A DNA stretch of 19,249 nt from JBLNCE01 sp050260415 (GCA_050260415.1 JBLNCE010000081.1:1-19249), one strand, 5' to 3'; shown: positions 1 to 7,549, numbered from the stretch's first letter. A program made the numbers and translations. The notes: generated by a model from the sequence alone, not told the origin.

Positions 1-758
1 TGATTATCGACGCCCATGCGCATATTTCCGAGACCGCCTATGGCAATGTGGAGATCTACCTGGATCAGCTCCGGGAGGCCGGGATCGAGCGGGGCGTGGT
101 CGTTCCCGGCGGGATGCTGGATGTGCGCAGGATGACGGATTATATCACGAACCAGGCCCAGCCGGAGAAGACGAGCCCCAACAATCGCTATGTGGCCGAA
201 GCTTGCCGGGCGGCGGGGGGGAGCCTGGCCGGTTTCATCTGTGTCGACCCGCACGCGCCGGATGCCGTGCCAACACTCATCGAGGGCTTGCAAGGCGGAT
301 GCCGGGGGCTCAAGCTCTCGCCCATGACACATCAGTTCTCCTTCGCAGGCAAGGCCGTCGCAGATCTAGCCTCCATCTGCGGCGAGCATGGCTACCCGGT
401 CTACACGCACGTCGTATACAGCCCCGGGGCGTCCACCGCCAGGTTTGTCGCTTTGGCCAGGCAGTTCCCTGGGACCAATTTCATCTTGGGACATATGGGT
501 TTTGGTCCGGCGGACCGGGAAGGTCTCGAGGCGGCGGCCGCGTTGGATAATCTGTTCCTGGAGACTTCCACAGGCAGCTACCTGCATATCCAGGAGGCGG
601 TAAGAAGAGCCGGCCCGGGCAAGGTCATCTTCGGTTCGGAGTTTCCGCTCTCGCACCCGGCCGTGGAATTGATGAAGATCACGCTCCTGCGGCTTGACGG
701 CGCGGCGCGGGATCTGATCCTCGGCGGCAACATCATGGCCCTGACGGGGCTGTTATAA
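1..758 (+). CDS. Amidohydrolase-2 family metal-dependent TIM-barrel enzyme, 5' end cut by one base
   Basis: The reading frame is open from base 3 (IIDAHAHI...), and bases 1-2 are 'tg'. The start codon NTG therefore very probably lies one base outside the window, giving about 252 aa. The family signature is present: an N-terminal HxH metal motif (DAHAH), a barrel Lys in GLKLSP, His in YTHV, His in ILGHMG, and a C-terminal FGSEFPLSHP. In most members the last motif is FGSD, with Asp as metal/catalytic ligand; here it is Glu, which could alter metal binding or chemistry. Members hydrolyse or decarboxylate small aromatic or amide substrates. The next gene, 23 nt downstream, is an adenylating ligase, followed by aminohydroxybenzoate-type synthesis genes. 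An amidohydrolase-like protein works with such a ligase to close the benzoxazole ring in nataxazole biosynthesis. By context I infer a cyclising or hydrolytic tailoring role. A plain hydrolase is also possible. Confidence 0.85.
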   Translation, partial: IIDAHAHISETAYGNVEIYLDQLREAGIERGVVVPGGMLDVRRMTDYITNQAQPEKTSPNNRYVAEACRAAGGSLAGFICVDPHAPDAVPTLIEGLQGGCRGLKLSPMTHQFSFAGKAVADLASICGEHGYPVYTHVVYSPGASTARFVALARQFPGTNFILGHMGFGPADREGLEAAAALDNLFLETSTGSYLHIQEAVRRAGPGKVIFGSEFPLSHPAVELMKITLLRLDGAARDLILGGNIMALTGLL

Positions 759-781
759 GTTGGCTAAAGGTGGTGCGGTGC

Positions 782-2041
782 ATGAATCCAGAGGAAAAAC
801 TCGCGCGGCTGAACGAGGTCCTGCGGCATGCGAAGGCCTCGCCGTTCTACCGCGATCGCCTGCCCGAGCGTCGGCTGCGTTCCCTCGAGGAACTGACGCG
901 CATTCCCTTGACGACCAAGGAGGATCTGAGGGGTGCCTCGCCCTTTGGCTTGGTCTGCGTGCCGCAAGAGGAATTGTACCAGTACCATGAGTCCTTTGGC
1001 ACGACGGGCGCGCCGGTCTCGGCCTGGCTAACCGGGGACGATTTCGCGGCCAACGCCTGGAGCTTGGCGCGCGCCTGGGGCGTGGCTCTCAACGAGCATG
1101 ACACGGTGCTCATCAGGTTCCCCTATGCCATCTCCACCGTGGCGCACCTGGTCCACGCCGCGGCGCACATGATGCGCGCCTGCGTGATTCCTGCCGATGC
1201 CCGGTCCACCGTCAGCCCGTTCCCGCGCGTGGTGGGTCTGCTGCGCAAGCTGGAGGTGACCGTGTTGGCCTGCCTGCCGTTGCAAGCCGTGTTGATCGCG
1301 GAGACCGCCGAGTTGCTCGGCTTGCGGCCCAACCGCGACTTCCCGCGTCTGCGGGCGATCTGCACGGGCGGGGAGCCGCTCCCGCCCGGGAGACGCGCGC
1401 TGATCCAGGAGATCTGGGGCGTACCCCTCTACGACAACTTCGGCATGACGGAGATCGGTGCCGCGGTGCTGGACTGCGAGTTCGGCCGGCCGCATCCGTT
1501 GGAAGAGCAATTCCTCTTCGAACTGCTGGAGGAGGATCTCGTGACACGGGCCAGGCCCGGCGCCATCGGGCAACTGGCCGTCACCACCCTGGCAAGGAGG
1601 GCCGCTCCGGTGATCCGTTACCTGACCGGGGACAGAGCCAGGCTGGTTCAGGAGGCATGCGCCTGTGGAAGACCGTCTTCCTTGGAGATCCGTGGACGCC
1701 GGGAGCATGCCGTCACCGTCGATGGCCGGGTTTTGGACCTCTGGGACCTGGATGCGATCGTCGCGCACCTCCCCTGTCGCCGTTTCTGGGTGACGGGACC
1801 CATACCCGGCGGACTGCATTTCGTCGTGGAGGACGAGGGCCAAGGCGGCGCCCTTTCGCGCGAAGCGTCCGAAAGGCTCGAGGACAAATACGGGATGAAA
1901 CTGCGCTTTGAGTATGTTCCCCGGGGAACGCTCTACGATCGCAACGATCTGCTCTCCTTGGGCACGGTGGGTAAACCGCAATATGTCTACACCGCCCAAG
2001 AGATGGAGGAGAAGAGATACTTGCGCACGGCCAAGGTCTAG
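782..2041 (+). CDS. PaaK-like AMP-forming acyl/aryl-CoA ligase (adenylating enzyme)
   Basis: A 419-aa member of the phenylacetate-CoA ligase branch of the ANL superfamily, which adenylates an aryl carboxylate with ATP before transfer to CoA, an amine or a hydroxyl. The ATP-binding loop SFGTTGAPVS is at residues 71-80, the A5 motif YDNFGMTEIG at 217-226, YLTGD at 280-284, a hinge-like GRREH at 305-309, and a C-terminal GTVGKP that carries the likely catalytic Lys. A CACGR cysteine pair near 293-296 matches the cysteine-rich spot in PaaK proteins. ATG 782 is preferred over GTG 770 because AAAGGTGG lies 8 nt upstream of it. It follows the amidohydrolase by 23 nt and precedes the DHQ-synthase-II-like gene by 90 nt, so an aminohydroxybenzoate substrate is a reasonable inference. 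The sequence alone does not fix the substrate. Confidence 0.88.
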   Translation: MNPEEKLARLNEVLRHAKASPFYRDRLPERRLRSLEELTRIPLTTKEDLRGASPFGLVCVPQEELYQYHESFGTTGAPVSAWLTGDDFAANAWSLARAWGVALNEHDTVLIRFPYAISTVAHLVHAAAHMMRACVIPADARSTVSPFPRVVGLLRKLEVTVLACLPLQAVLIAETAELLGLRPNRDFPRLRAICTGGEPLPPGRRALIQEIWGVPLYDNFGMTEIGAAVLDCEFGRPHPLEEQFLFELLEEDLVTRARPGAIGQLAVTTLARRAAPVIRYLTGDRARLVQEACACGRPSSLEIRGRREHAVTVDGRVLDLWDLDAIVAHLPCRRFWVTGPIPGGLHFVVEDEGQGGALSREASERLEDKYGMKLRFEYVPRGTLYDRNDLLSLGTVGKPQYVYTAQEMEEKRYLRTAKV

Positions 2042-2131
2042 GGGTCAAGGCCTGGAGCGGCATCGGGGCCGATCGAATAGATCAATTCTTTTTGTCAAGC
2101 TCTTACTGGCATTCGAGAGGACGGTACTCAT

Positions 2132-3238
2132 ATGGGGAACAGGCAACGAGAACTCTGGTTCGACGGGCGGAGGATACCCCTGGAGCGCCAGGATTTGTGG
2201 GGTCTCGTCAACAACTCGCCGCTCGAAAAGGTTGTTGTCTCAGTGGAACAGCGGCGTGACGGTCATTTTCCCCTCAAGATGGTGCCCATTATGGAGATCC
2301 GCCGCCCGGAGGATCTCGCGGCGGCCGGTCCAGGGGAGATCGTAATCTCGGAACGGCAGGACCTCTTGACCGCGGCCAAGCAGCATGGGCTCAAGACTTG
2401 CGCCTCATTCACCGTGGACAGCCTCGCCGCGCTCGAGGAATCGTGGCAGGATGCCGCCAAGTATGATTATGCGCTGGTCGATTTCGACCTGCCCACGAAC
2501 ATCCCGCTGGAGCTGATCATCGCCCGGCTCCAGGAGCGGCGGACCGTAATTTTGCGGCGGGTGACAACGGCGGCGGAGATGGAGGTCGCCTTCGGCGTGT
2601 TGGAAGAGGGCAGCGACGGCGTGCTTTTTGCCGGCGCGGATCCGGCGGAGCTTCAGAAACTGGGCGATATCCTTCGCAGAGCGGAAACCCAACCTTTGGC
2701 CCTGACCCGGATGACCGTGAGCGAAACGTGCCATGCCGGGATGGGTATGCGCGCCTGTCTGGATACCACGAGTCTGATGACGCGGGAAGAAGGAATGCTG
2801 GTCGGGTCCACCTCCGGGGGGGGGATCTTTGTCTGCGCGGAGACGCATTATCTCCCATATATGAACCTGCGGCCGTTCCGGGTCAACGCCGGCGCCGTCC
2901 ACTCCTACGTCTGGGCGCCCGATGGCGGCACCCAGTATCTCACCGACCTCGCGGCGGGCAGTAAGGTCCTCTGTGTCAACACAAACGGCGAGGTGCGGGC
3001 GCTCACGATCGGCCGTGTAAAGATTGAGGCCAGGCCGCTCTTGCTGATCAAGGGTGAGGCCGCCGGCCGCGAATTGAACGTAATCGTCCAGGATGATTGG
3101 CATATCCGGCTCATGGGGGGGGACGGGGGCCCGCGAAACGCCACCACGATCCGGCCCGGCGACGAATTCCTGGCCCACGTCTGCGATCCCGGACGCCATG
3201 TGGGCATCAAGGTCAAGGAGACGATTATCGAAAAATGA
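2132..3238 (+). CDS. 3-dehydroquinate synthase II family protein (AroB'/GriH-type)
   Basis: This 368-aa protein matches the archaeal-type 3-dehydroquinate synthase II family, unrelated to the usual AroB. Hallmarks are GMLVGSTSGGG near residue 222, RPFRVNAGAVHSYV near 250, GGTQYLTDL, and VGRVKIE.RPLLLI-like GRVKIEARPLLLIKGE in the C-terminal half. Archaeal enzymes oxidatively deaminate and cyclise 2-amino-3,7-dideoxy-D-threo-hept-6-ulosonate to dehydroquinate. The bacterial homologue GriH instead helps make 3-amino-4-hydroxybenzoate (3,4-AHBA) from the GriI product. ATG 2132 follows GAGAGG at suitable spacing. The aldolase partner is the next gene (60-nt gap), so the two form the expected pair. 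The aryl-activating ligase and amidohydrolase upstream favour a GriH-like secondary-metabolite role over the shikimate pathway, but sequence reading alone cannot separate the two. Confidence 0.9.
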   Translation: MGNRQRELWFDGRRIPLERQDLWGLVNNSPLEKVVVSVEQRRDGHFPLKMVPIMEIRRPEDLAAAGPGEIVISERQDLLTAAKQHGLKTCASFTVDSLAALEESWQDAAKYDYALVDFDLPTNIPLELIIARLQERRTVILRRVTTAAEMEVAFGVLEEGSDGVLFAGADPAELQKLGDILRRAETQPLALTRMTVSETCHAGMGMRACLDTTSLMTREEGMLVGSTSGGGIFVCAETHYLPYMNLRPFRVNAGAVHSYVWAPDGGTQYLTDLAAGSKVLCVNTNGEVRALTIGRVKIEARPLLLIKGEAAGRELNVIVQDDWHIRLMGGDGGPRNATTIRPGDEFLAHVCDPGRHVGIKVKETIIEK

Positions 3239-3298
3239 ACACGCTTGGGCTTCTGCGTCTGGTTTTATGAATTGCTGCCCAGAGGGGAGGTGACCTGA

Positions 3299-4051
3299 TT
3301 GTCGGGGAAGGAAATCCGGATGAAACGTCTGTTCAGGCGGCCGCGGCTCTTTGTCGTGCCGATGGACCACGGCGTGACCATCGGCCCGGTAGGAGGCCTT
3401 GTTGATCTGGGTGGCGTGGTAAGGGCGATCGCCCAAGGCGGCGCCGACGCGGTCATCGTGCATAAGGGCTTGGCCAGGCGGATTGCGGCGGACTTATCTT
3501 CGGGGGGATGTGAGCTTATCGTGCATCTATCCGCCTCGACGGCTCTATCGCCCGACCCAAACCGCAAGGAACTCGTATCTTCGGTGGAACATGCGATCCG
3601 GCTCGGAGCGACCGCGGTCTCCGCCCATGTGAACCTTGGCGCGGGCTATGAACCCCAGATGCTCAGGGATTTGGGCAGGCTAGCGGAGGCGTGCGACTGT
3701 TGGGGAATGCCGTGCCTGGCCATGATGTATGTCCGGGACGGGATGAAGGGGAGCGAGTACGATCCGGCCAAGATAAAGCACGCGGCCAGGGTGGCCGAGG
3801 AATTGGGCGCCGACATCATCAAGGTCAATTACACGGGGACGCCCGAGACATTCGCCGAGGTTACCAGGGCCGTCAATTCGCCGGTCCTCATCGCTGGCGG
3901 CCCCAAGATGGATTCCACGGCCGATCTACTGGCGATGATTGAGGATGCGGTCCAGGCGGGGGCCGGGGGCGCGGCCATCGGCCGCAACGTATTCCAGGCC
4001 GGCAACCCGGCGCTTCTGGCCGCCGAGATACGCCGCGCTTTGGATAGTTGA
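3299..4051 (+). CDS. AroA'/GriI-type class I aldolase (DeoC/FbaB aldolase family)
   Basis: This 250-aa (beta/alpha)8 aldolase belongs to the family of 2-amino-3,7-dideoxy-D-threo-hept-6-ulosonate synthase and of GriI. GriI condenses aspartate semialdehyde with dihydroxyacetone phosphate on the way to 3,4-AHBA. The motif VPMDHGVTIGP carries Asp23, MMYVRDG carries Tyr144, and IIKVNYTG carries the Schiff-base Lys175. The Asp-Tyr-Lys spacing fits the catalytic triad of the archaeal enzyme. The C-terminal phosphate-binding elements are IAGGPK (198-203) and GGAAIGRNVFQ (223-233). The start is TTG 3299: GGGGAGGTGA ends 5-6 nt upstream, whereas the first ATG is seven codons further in. It is the last gene of the apparent biosynthetic operon; about 165 nt follow before the next start. 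Confidence 0.9.
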   Translation: MSGKEIRMKRLFRRPRLFVVPMDHGVTIGPVGGLVDLGGVVRAIAQGGADAVIVHKGLARRIAADLSSGGCELIVHLSASTALSPDPNRKELVSSVEHAIRLGATAVSAHVNLGAGYEPQMLRDLGRLAEACDCWGMPCLAMMYVRDGMKGSEYDPAKIKHAARVAEELGADIIKVNYTGTPETFAEVTRAVNSPVLIAGGPKMDSTADLLAMIEDAVQAGAGGAAIGRNVFQAGNPALLAAEIRRALDS

Positions 4052-4216
4052 TGCTGGACTGTATAAGAGTGAACTCAGATGCCCCTTGCTCGACATAAAG
4101 AGAGAGGGGGCGCGACCTGCCCGCCAGCCGGTCCTGCGTAGATTTGGCGGCAGAGGAAGCTGCGCGTGGGGGAAGCGTGCGTGAGTTCATGACCCCGACA
4201 GAAAGGAGGGGTGGGA

Positions 4217-4543
4217 ATGGCAATGGACGAAATCACCTCGGTGGTAGAGGGCTTTATCGATAAACTCAAAGATGCGGCTAAACGCAAGAATTCGCCCAAG
4301 GATGAACATGACGCCGATGAGAAGTGTCCCGAACCTCGCCGCAGGAAGGATGAAAAAGACTCCGGCGGTAGATGTCCCAAGAAGCGCCGACAGAATGGGT
4401 ACTCGCCGATCGACGGCTTCAAAGAGAGGATCGAACGCGCGCTGCATGGGCAGAACGCGGCAAGGGAAATCATGGACGCCGTCTGGCAACTCCTTCGAGA
4501 CCTCGGCATAGATATCCCGTATCGAGAACCTAAACGTAAATAA
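4217..4543 (+). CDS. Small highly charged hypothetical protein
   Basis: I do not recognise this protein of about 108 aa. ATG 4217 has AGGAGG 7 nt upstream (4204-4209), a very good ribosome binding site; GTG 4211 lies too close to it. An N-terminal acidic helix (MAMDEITSVVEGF) leads into a Lys/Arg/Glu/Asp-rich, probably disordered middle with two Cys-Pro motifs in a similar setting (EKCPEP and GRCPKK, about 22 residues apart). A C-terminal amphipathic segment follows (FKERIERALHGQNAAREIM, then WQLLRDLGIDIPY). There is no signal peptide or membrane segment. A strong hairpin follows the stop codon, so this may be a monocistronic gene or the last gene of the upstream operon. The Cys pair could bind metal, but that is only a possibility. 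Confidence 0.7.
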   Translation: MAMDEITSVVEGFIDKLKDAAKRKNSPKDEHDADEKCPEPRRRKDEKDSGGRCPKKRRQNGYSPIDGFKERIERALHGQNAAREIMDAVWQLLRDLGIDIPYREPKRK

Positions 4544-4555
4544 CGCTTTCCTCCC

Positions 4556-4584
4556 GGAGGGGGAACCAGCTTGGTTCCTCCTCC
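4556..4584 (+). terminator. Strong hairpin after the small ORF, probable terminator without a U-tract
   Basis: The arms GGAGGGGGAACCA (4556-4568) and TGGTTCCTCCTCC (4572-4584) pair over 13 bp (one G-T wobble) around a 3-nt GCT loop, 13 nt after the stop codon at 4543. No run of T follows (CTCAATTCC), so intrinsic termination is uncertain. It could also act as a transcript-stabilising hairpin. Confidence 0.55.
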
Positions 4585-4755
4585 CTCAATTCCAATCTAC
4601 AAGGCTTTCGCCTCCTGCACCCCATCATCGCCCCGGCGTGTTCTGAGACGGGGGAGGATTTCCGGTTACGGCCCCGAAGATAACGGCAAGATATAAGCAG
4701 CAACGTAGCGAATATTATCCCTGTATCGCATCTGCTTTACGTTAGGAGGCTCAAT

Positions 4756-6006
4756 GTGACCAGAGACGAACTACTGACCGAGAGCGTGGCGGACAAGTTC
4801 CAGCGCTATGTCCGCATTGACACGCAATCAAGCGACGAAAGCAGTACGGTTCCCAGTACGCGCGGGCAACTGGTCCTGGCCAAGATGCTCCGGGATGAAC
4901 TGGCAACGATCGGCCTTTCGGAGGCGCGGGCCGATCGGTATGGCTTCGTCTATGCCTCGATCCCCGGCAACCGGCCGGACGCGCCCAGCATCGGCTTCCT
5001 GGCGCACATGGACACGGTGCCGGGCGTGCCCGGCAAGGGTGTCAAGCCCATTCTGCACAAGCACTACGACGGTGGGGACATCGTTCTGCCGAACGGGACG
5101 AAGATCACCACCGCCGACACCCCGGCTCTCGCCCGCTTGCACGGACACGACCTCATCACCTCCGACGGCACCACCCTCCTCGGCGCGGACGATAAAGCCG
5201 GCGTGGCCGAGATCATGACCCTGGCCTGCCGTCTGACCGCGGACCCCCGGCTTCCCCACGGGCCGGTGCAGATCGCCTTTACGCCGGACGAGGAGATCGG
5301 CAAGGGGGTCGCGAACTTCGACGTGGCGGGCTTTGGCGCCATCTGCGCCTACACGCTCGACGCCGGCGAGGCGGGGGAATACGAGGAAGAAAACTTCAAT
5401 GCGGCGAACATGCGGATCACGTTGACCGGCATCAGCAGTCATACCGGCACGGCCCGCGGCGCGATGGTCAACGCCATCACCGCCGCGGCCGAACTGGTCG
5501 CCGGGATCCCGGCCGATCAGCGGCCGGAGACGACCGACGGCCGGCTCGGTTTTCTCCATCCCAATGTCATCGAGGGCAACGTGGAACGCGTCACCATGAC
5601 CTGGCTCCTGCGGGACTTTACCATGGAGGGGCTCGAAGCCAAACAACGGCTGCTGCGCGCGGCGTTGAAACACCTGATGCTCAAGTATCCCGGCCTGCGG
5701 ACCAGGGTGACTCTGAAAGGCAGCTATCGCAACATGCTGGCGAAGATCGCCCAGGACCCCCGGATAACCGCGCATGCCCTCGCGGCGATCCGGCGGGCGG
5801 GGCTGGAGCCCGTGGTCACTCCGATCCGAGGCGGCACGGACGGCGCCAGGCTGGCCTATATGGGCCTGCCCGCGCCCAATCTCTTTGCGGGCGGGGTCAA
5901 CTTCCACAGCCGCCGGGAGTTCGTCTCGGTGCAGTGGATGGAAAAGGCAGTGGAAGTGCTCATGCACCTGACCGAGATCTGGGCCGGGGAGAAATATCCG
6001 GGTTAG
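4756..6006 (+). CDS. pepT: Peptidase T (tripeptide aminopeptidase, M20B)
   Basis: This 416-aa cytoplasmic di-zinc metallopeptidase removes the N-terminal residue from tripeptides. All expected metal and catalytic residues are visible: His84 and Asp86 in FLAHMDTVPG, Asp145 in LLGADDKAG, Glu179/Glu180 in FTPDEEIGKG, Asp202 in YTLDAGEAGE, and His384 in NFHSRREF. RGGTDGARL (358-366) is the family's C-terminal signature. Length matches the family. GTG 4756 is chosen because TAGGAGG lies 6-7 nt upstream and the nearby ATG 4754 reads straight into TGA. It appears to be a single housekeeping gene; what follows is gene debris, so no operon partner is evident. Confidence 0.95.
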   Translation: MTRDELLTESVADKFQRYVRIDTQSSDESSTVPSTRGQLVLAKMLRDELATIGLSEARADRYGFVYASIPGNRPDAPSIGFLAHMDTVPGVPGKGVKPILHKHYDGGDIVLPNGTKITTADTPALARLHGHDLITSDGTTLLGADDKAGVAEIMTLACRLTADPRLPHGPVQIAFTPDEEIGKGVANFDVAGFGAICAYTLDAGEAGEYEEENFNAANMRITLTGISSHTGTARGAMVNAITAAAELVAGIPADQRPETTDGRLGFLHPNVIEGNVERVTMTWLLRDFTMEGLEAKQRLLRAALKHLMLKYPGLRTRVTLKGSYRNMLAKIAQDPRITAHALAAIRRAGLEPVVTPIRGGTDGARLAYMGLPAPNLFAGGVNFHSRREFVSVQWMEKAVEVLMHLTEIWAGEKYPG

Positions 6007-6563
6007 GTACTGGCTGTGCGCTCCTTTGCATCGCGGACATTCTTGGCTTCCTCTGGGTCGACGAGCCGCCCCTGGCCGCGGCGGCGCACGTGCCGATCCT
6101 GAGCCTGGTCACGTATCCCTTTCGCGCAGTCGATTTCCGGCGGTACATGATGTTCTGGGCCGCCTGGTCGTTCGCGGTCAACGTCGCCGGACCCTTTTTC
6201 AACGTCTATATGCTCGAGGATCTTCACCTCGGCTATCTGCGGCTCTCTCTCTACAGTCAGCTTCTTTCCACCACGGCCACGGTCCTGTTCGTGCGGGACT
6301 GGGGCCGCCTCGCCGACGCCCTCGGCGGCAAGCCGGTCATGACGGTCTGCGGCGCCGGCGCCGCGTCGATCCCGCGATCTGGCTTTTGCCGTGCCGGCTC
6401 CCCGCTCATGCCGGCCATCGTAGCCGCGATCAACTTCTTAGGCGGTACGTTCTGGTCGGGGATTGAGGTGACCTATCTCAACCTGCTCCTGGGCTTTTCC
6501 CCGGAACAAAACCGGTCCATGTTCATCGCCGCCTTCACGCTCTTCGTGGCCCTGGTCGGCCGC
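6007..6563 (+). pseudogene. Major facilitator superfamily transporter remnant (middle and C-terminal half)
   Basis: In the frame that opens inside pepT, residues from about PFRAVDFRRYMMFWAAW onward look like the second half of an MFS permease. There are hydrophobic helices around AAWSFAVNVAGPFF and AIVAAINFLGGTFW, and the cytoplasmic loop motif WGRLADALGGKPV, the usual inter-helix MFS signature. The N-terminal helices are absent, and so is the end of the protein. Around 6367-6395 a neighbouring frame reads the more membrane-like PAIWLLPC while the main frame reads SIPRSGFCRAG, so a local double frameshift is likely. The remnant runs without a stop into WYL-domain sequence at about 6564. I read it as a decayed gene, not a functional transporter. 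Confidence 0.75.
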
Positions 6564-7275
6564 GCCCTAACTGCGGCCGGTGTCAGGGAAAAACTGCTGG
6601 CGCTCCTGCCGGTCGGCTTACAGCAGGAAGCGGAGGGCCTATCCCAGGGCGTGGAGGTCAAGGTGGAACCAGCGGCCGATTACAGCTATAAACAAGAGAT
6701 CTTTCGCCGGCTCAGCCAGGCCATCAGGGAGAACGGACAGCTCGCCATGGTTTACTACACCTTTTCGAGAGACGACGTCACCAAGCGGACGATCGATCCC
6801 TACCACCTCGTTTTCCACGACGGTTTTTGGTACCTGGCGGCCTATTGCCACCATCGCGAGGAGGTCAGGCTATTTCGGGTGGACCGCATCCAGAGCCTCA
6901 CGCCCACCGGCGAACACTTCCCGGCAACAAAGGACTTTGATTTTGAGGCATATGGGCGCGGCCTGGAGCATGGAACGCGGTCCGGAGTTCCCTTTTACGA
7001 TCCGCATGACAGGCGACGCGGCTCGGTTGGCGGGGGAGACGCGGTTTCATGCTTCGCAGCGGGTTGAAACCATACCCGGCCGTGAGGGAGAGGTGATCTT
7101 TTCGGCCAGGGCCTCGGGACTGCGGTCCATCGCCCGGTGGGTTTTGGCTTTCGGCGGGGAGGCGGAGGTTTTAGAGCCGGAGGAGTTGAGGGAGTATGTG
7201 AGGGAGGAACTGAGGAAGGCCGCGGAGGCGTATGGGGTGCCGGAAGGGCGAGACCTTGTTGAGGGTCGTGGCTAA
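6564..7275 (+). pseudogene. WYL-domain (YafY-type) transcriptional regulator remnant, frameshifted and lacking its HTH
   Basis: The segment starts with the linker typical of YafY-like regulators (KLLALLPVGLQQEAEGL). It then has a WYL domain with the motif FWYLAAYC (codons near 6825-6850) followed by REEVRLFRVDRI. The C-terminal extension is in another frame: GETRFHASQRVETIP, GLRSIARWVLAFGGEAEVL and PEELREYVREELRK, ending at TAA 7273-7275. The frame switch falls near 6980-6995 (GVPFYD in one frame, PFTIRMTGDAARL in the other). The N-terminal helix-turn-helix is missing, replaced by MFS sequence. WYL proteins bind nucleic-acid ligands, and some regulate CRISPR-Cas loci. Lying 460 bp upstream of cas6, this could be a lost regulator, but that is inference. 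Confidence 0.82.
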
Positions 7276-7280
7276 TCTCC

Positions 7281-7302
7281 GCCCAGGAATTAATTCCTGG
7301 GC
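7281..7302. terminator. 22-nt perfect palindrome, probable terminator of the WYL remnant
   Basis: GCCCAGGAATT is followed directly by its exact reverse complement AATTCCTGGGC. As RNA it would form a stem of up to 9 bp with a short AU loop, 6 nt after the WYL stop codon, followed by TGGGTTTT with a short T-run. It could serve as a terminator or be a dyad operator. It separates the debris region from the CRISPR regulatory region. Confidence 0.55.
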
Positions 7303-7481
7303 TGGGTTTTGGACGAGTCTCAAACCCGTGCGCGGGTTCGGTGGGCATTTAGGGTTTTGTACAACGCATGAGATCTATTTATTGGCAAACGTTTGTTCTC
7401 TGACCAACCCTTGTCAGGTCGGGGTGGTAGGATGATGGCAAGAAGATCGATCCGATTGATGAGAAACATAGTGCTGGTGTC

Positions 7482-7549
7482 GTCCCCTATTCATCGGGTG
7501 TAGACCATGCACTATACTCAACATTCTTTCAGTCCCCTATTATGCGGGT
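7482..7549 (-). ncRNA. CreR-like mini-CRISPR regulatory RNA: two degenerate repeats around one pseudo-spacer
   Basis: Read on the minus strand, pseudo-repeat 1 (7548-7526) is CCCGCATAATAGGGG then ACTGAAAG, matching the 3' part of the array repeat with changes in the loop and G for C in the last base. A 27-nt stretch follows (7525-7499). Pseudo-repeat 2 (7498-7482) is an exact 17-nt copy of CCCGATGAATAGGGGAC, after which similarity ends (GACACC instead of TGAAAC). The pseudo-spacer begins AATGTTGAGTATAGT and matches the cas6 promoter at 7693-7707 in 14 of 15 positions. The crRNA 5' handle would be ACUGAAAG. The CCC/GGG stem core is retained in both copies, but the two outer base pairs are lost. 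Such elements (CreR/CreA) guide Cascade to repress promoters through partial matches that do not license DNA cleavage. The 3' end of the transcript is not defined. Confidence 0.75.

Noticed and set aside
1028..1999. A 323-aa minus-strand open frame opposite the PaaK-like ligase
   Set aside because: It is an antisense shadow of a GC-rich gene whose + strand frame has all ANL motifs.
2405..3463. A 352-aa minus-strand open frame opposite the DHQS-II gene
   Set aside because: It has no family features and covers a gap and two genuine + strand genes; a GC-rich shadow.
2132..4051. Classical shikimate-pathway role for the AroB'/AroA' pair as the primary call
   Set aside because: Possible, but the adjacent ligase and amidohydrolase point to secondary metabolism; kept as the stated alternative.
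4828..5967. A 379-aa minus-strand open frame opposite pepT
   Set aside because: Antisense shadow; pepT shows every catalytic residue on +.
7482..7549. A plain orphan CRISPR array or scar of an old array
   Set aside because: The targeted match to the cas promoter with a PAM, the extended -10 and the one-spacer layout fit a regulatory RNA better than random decay.
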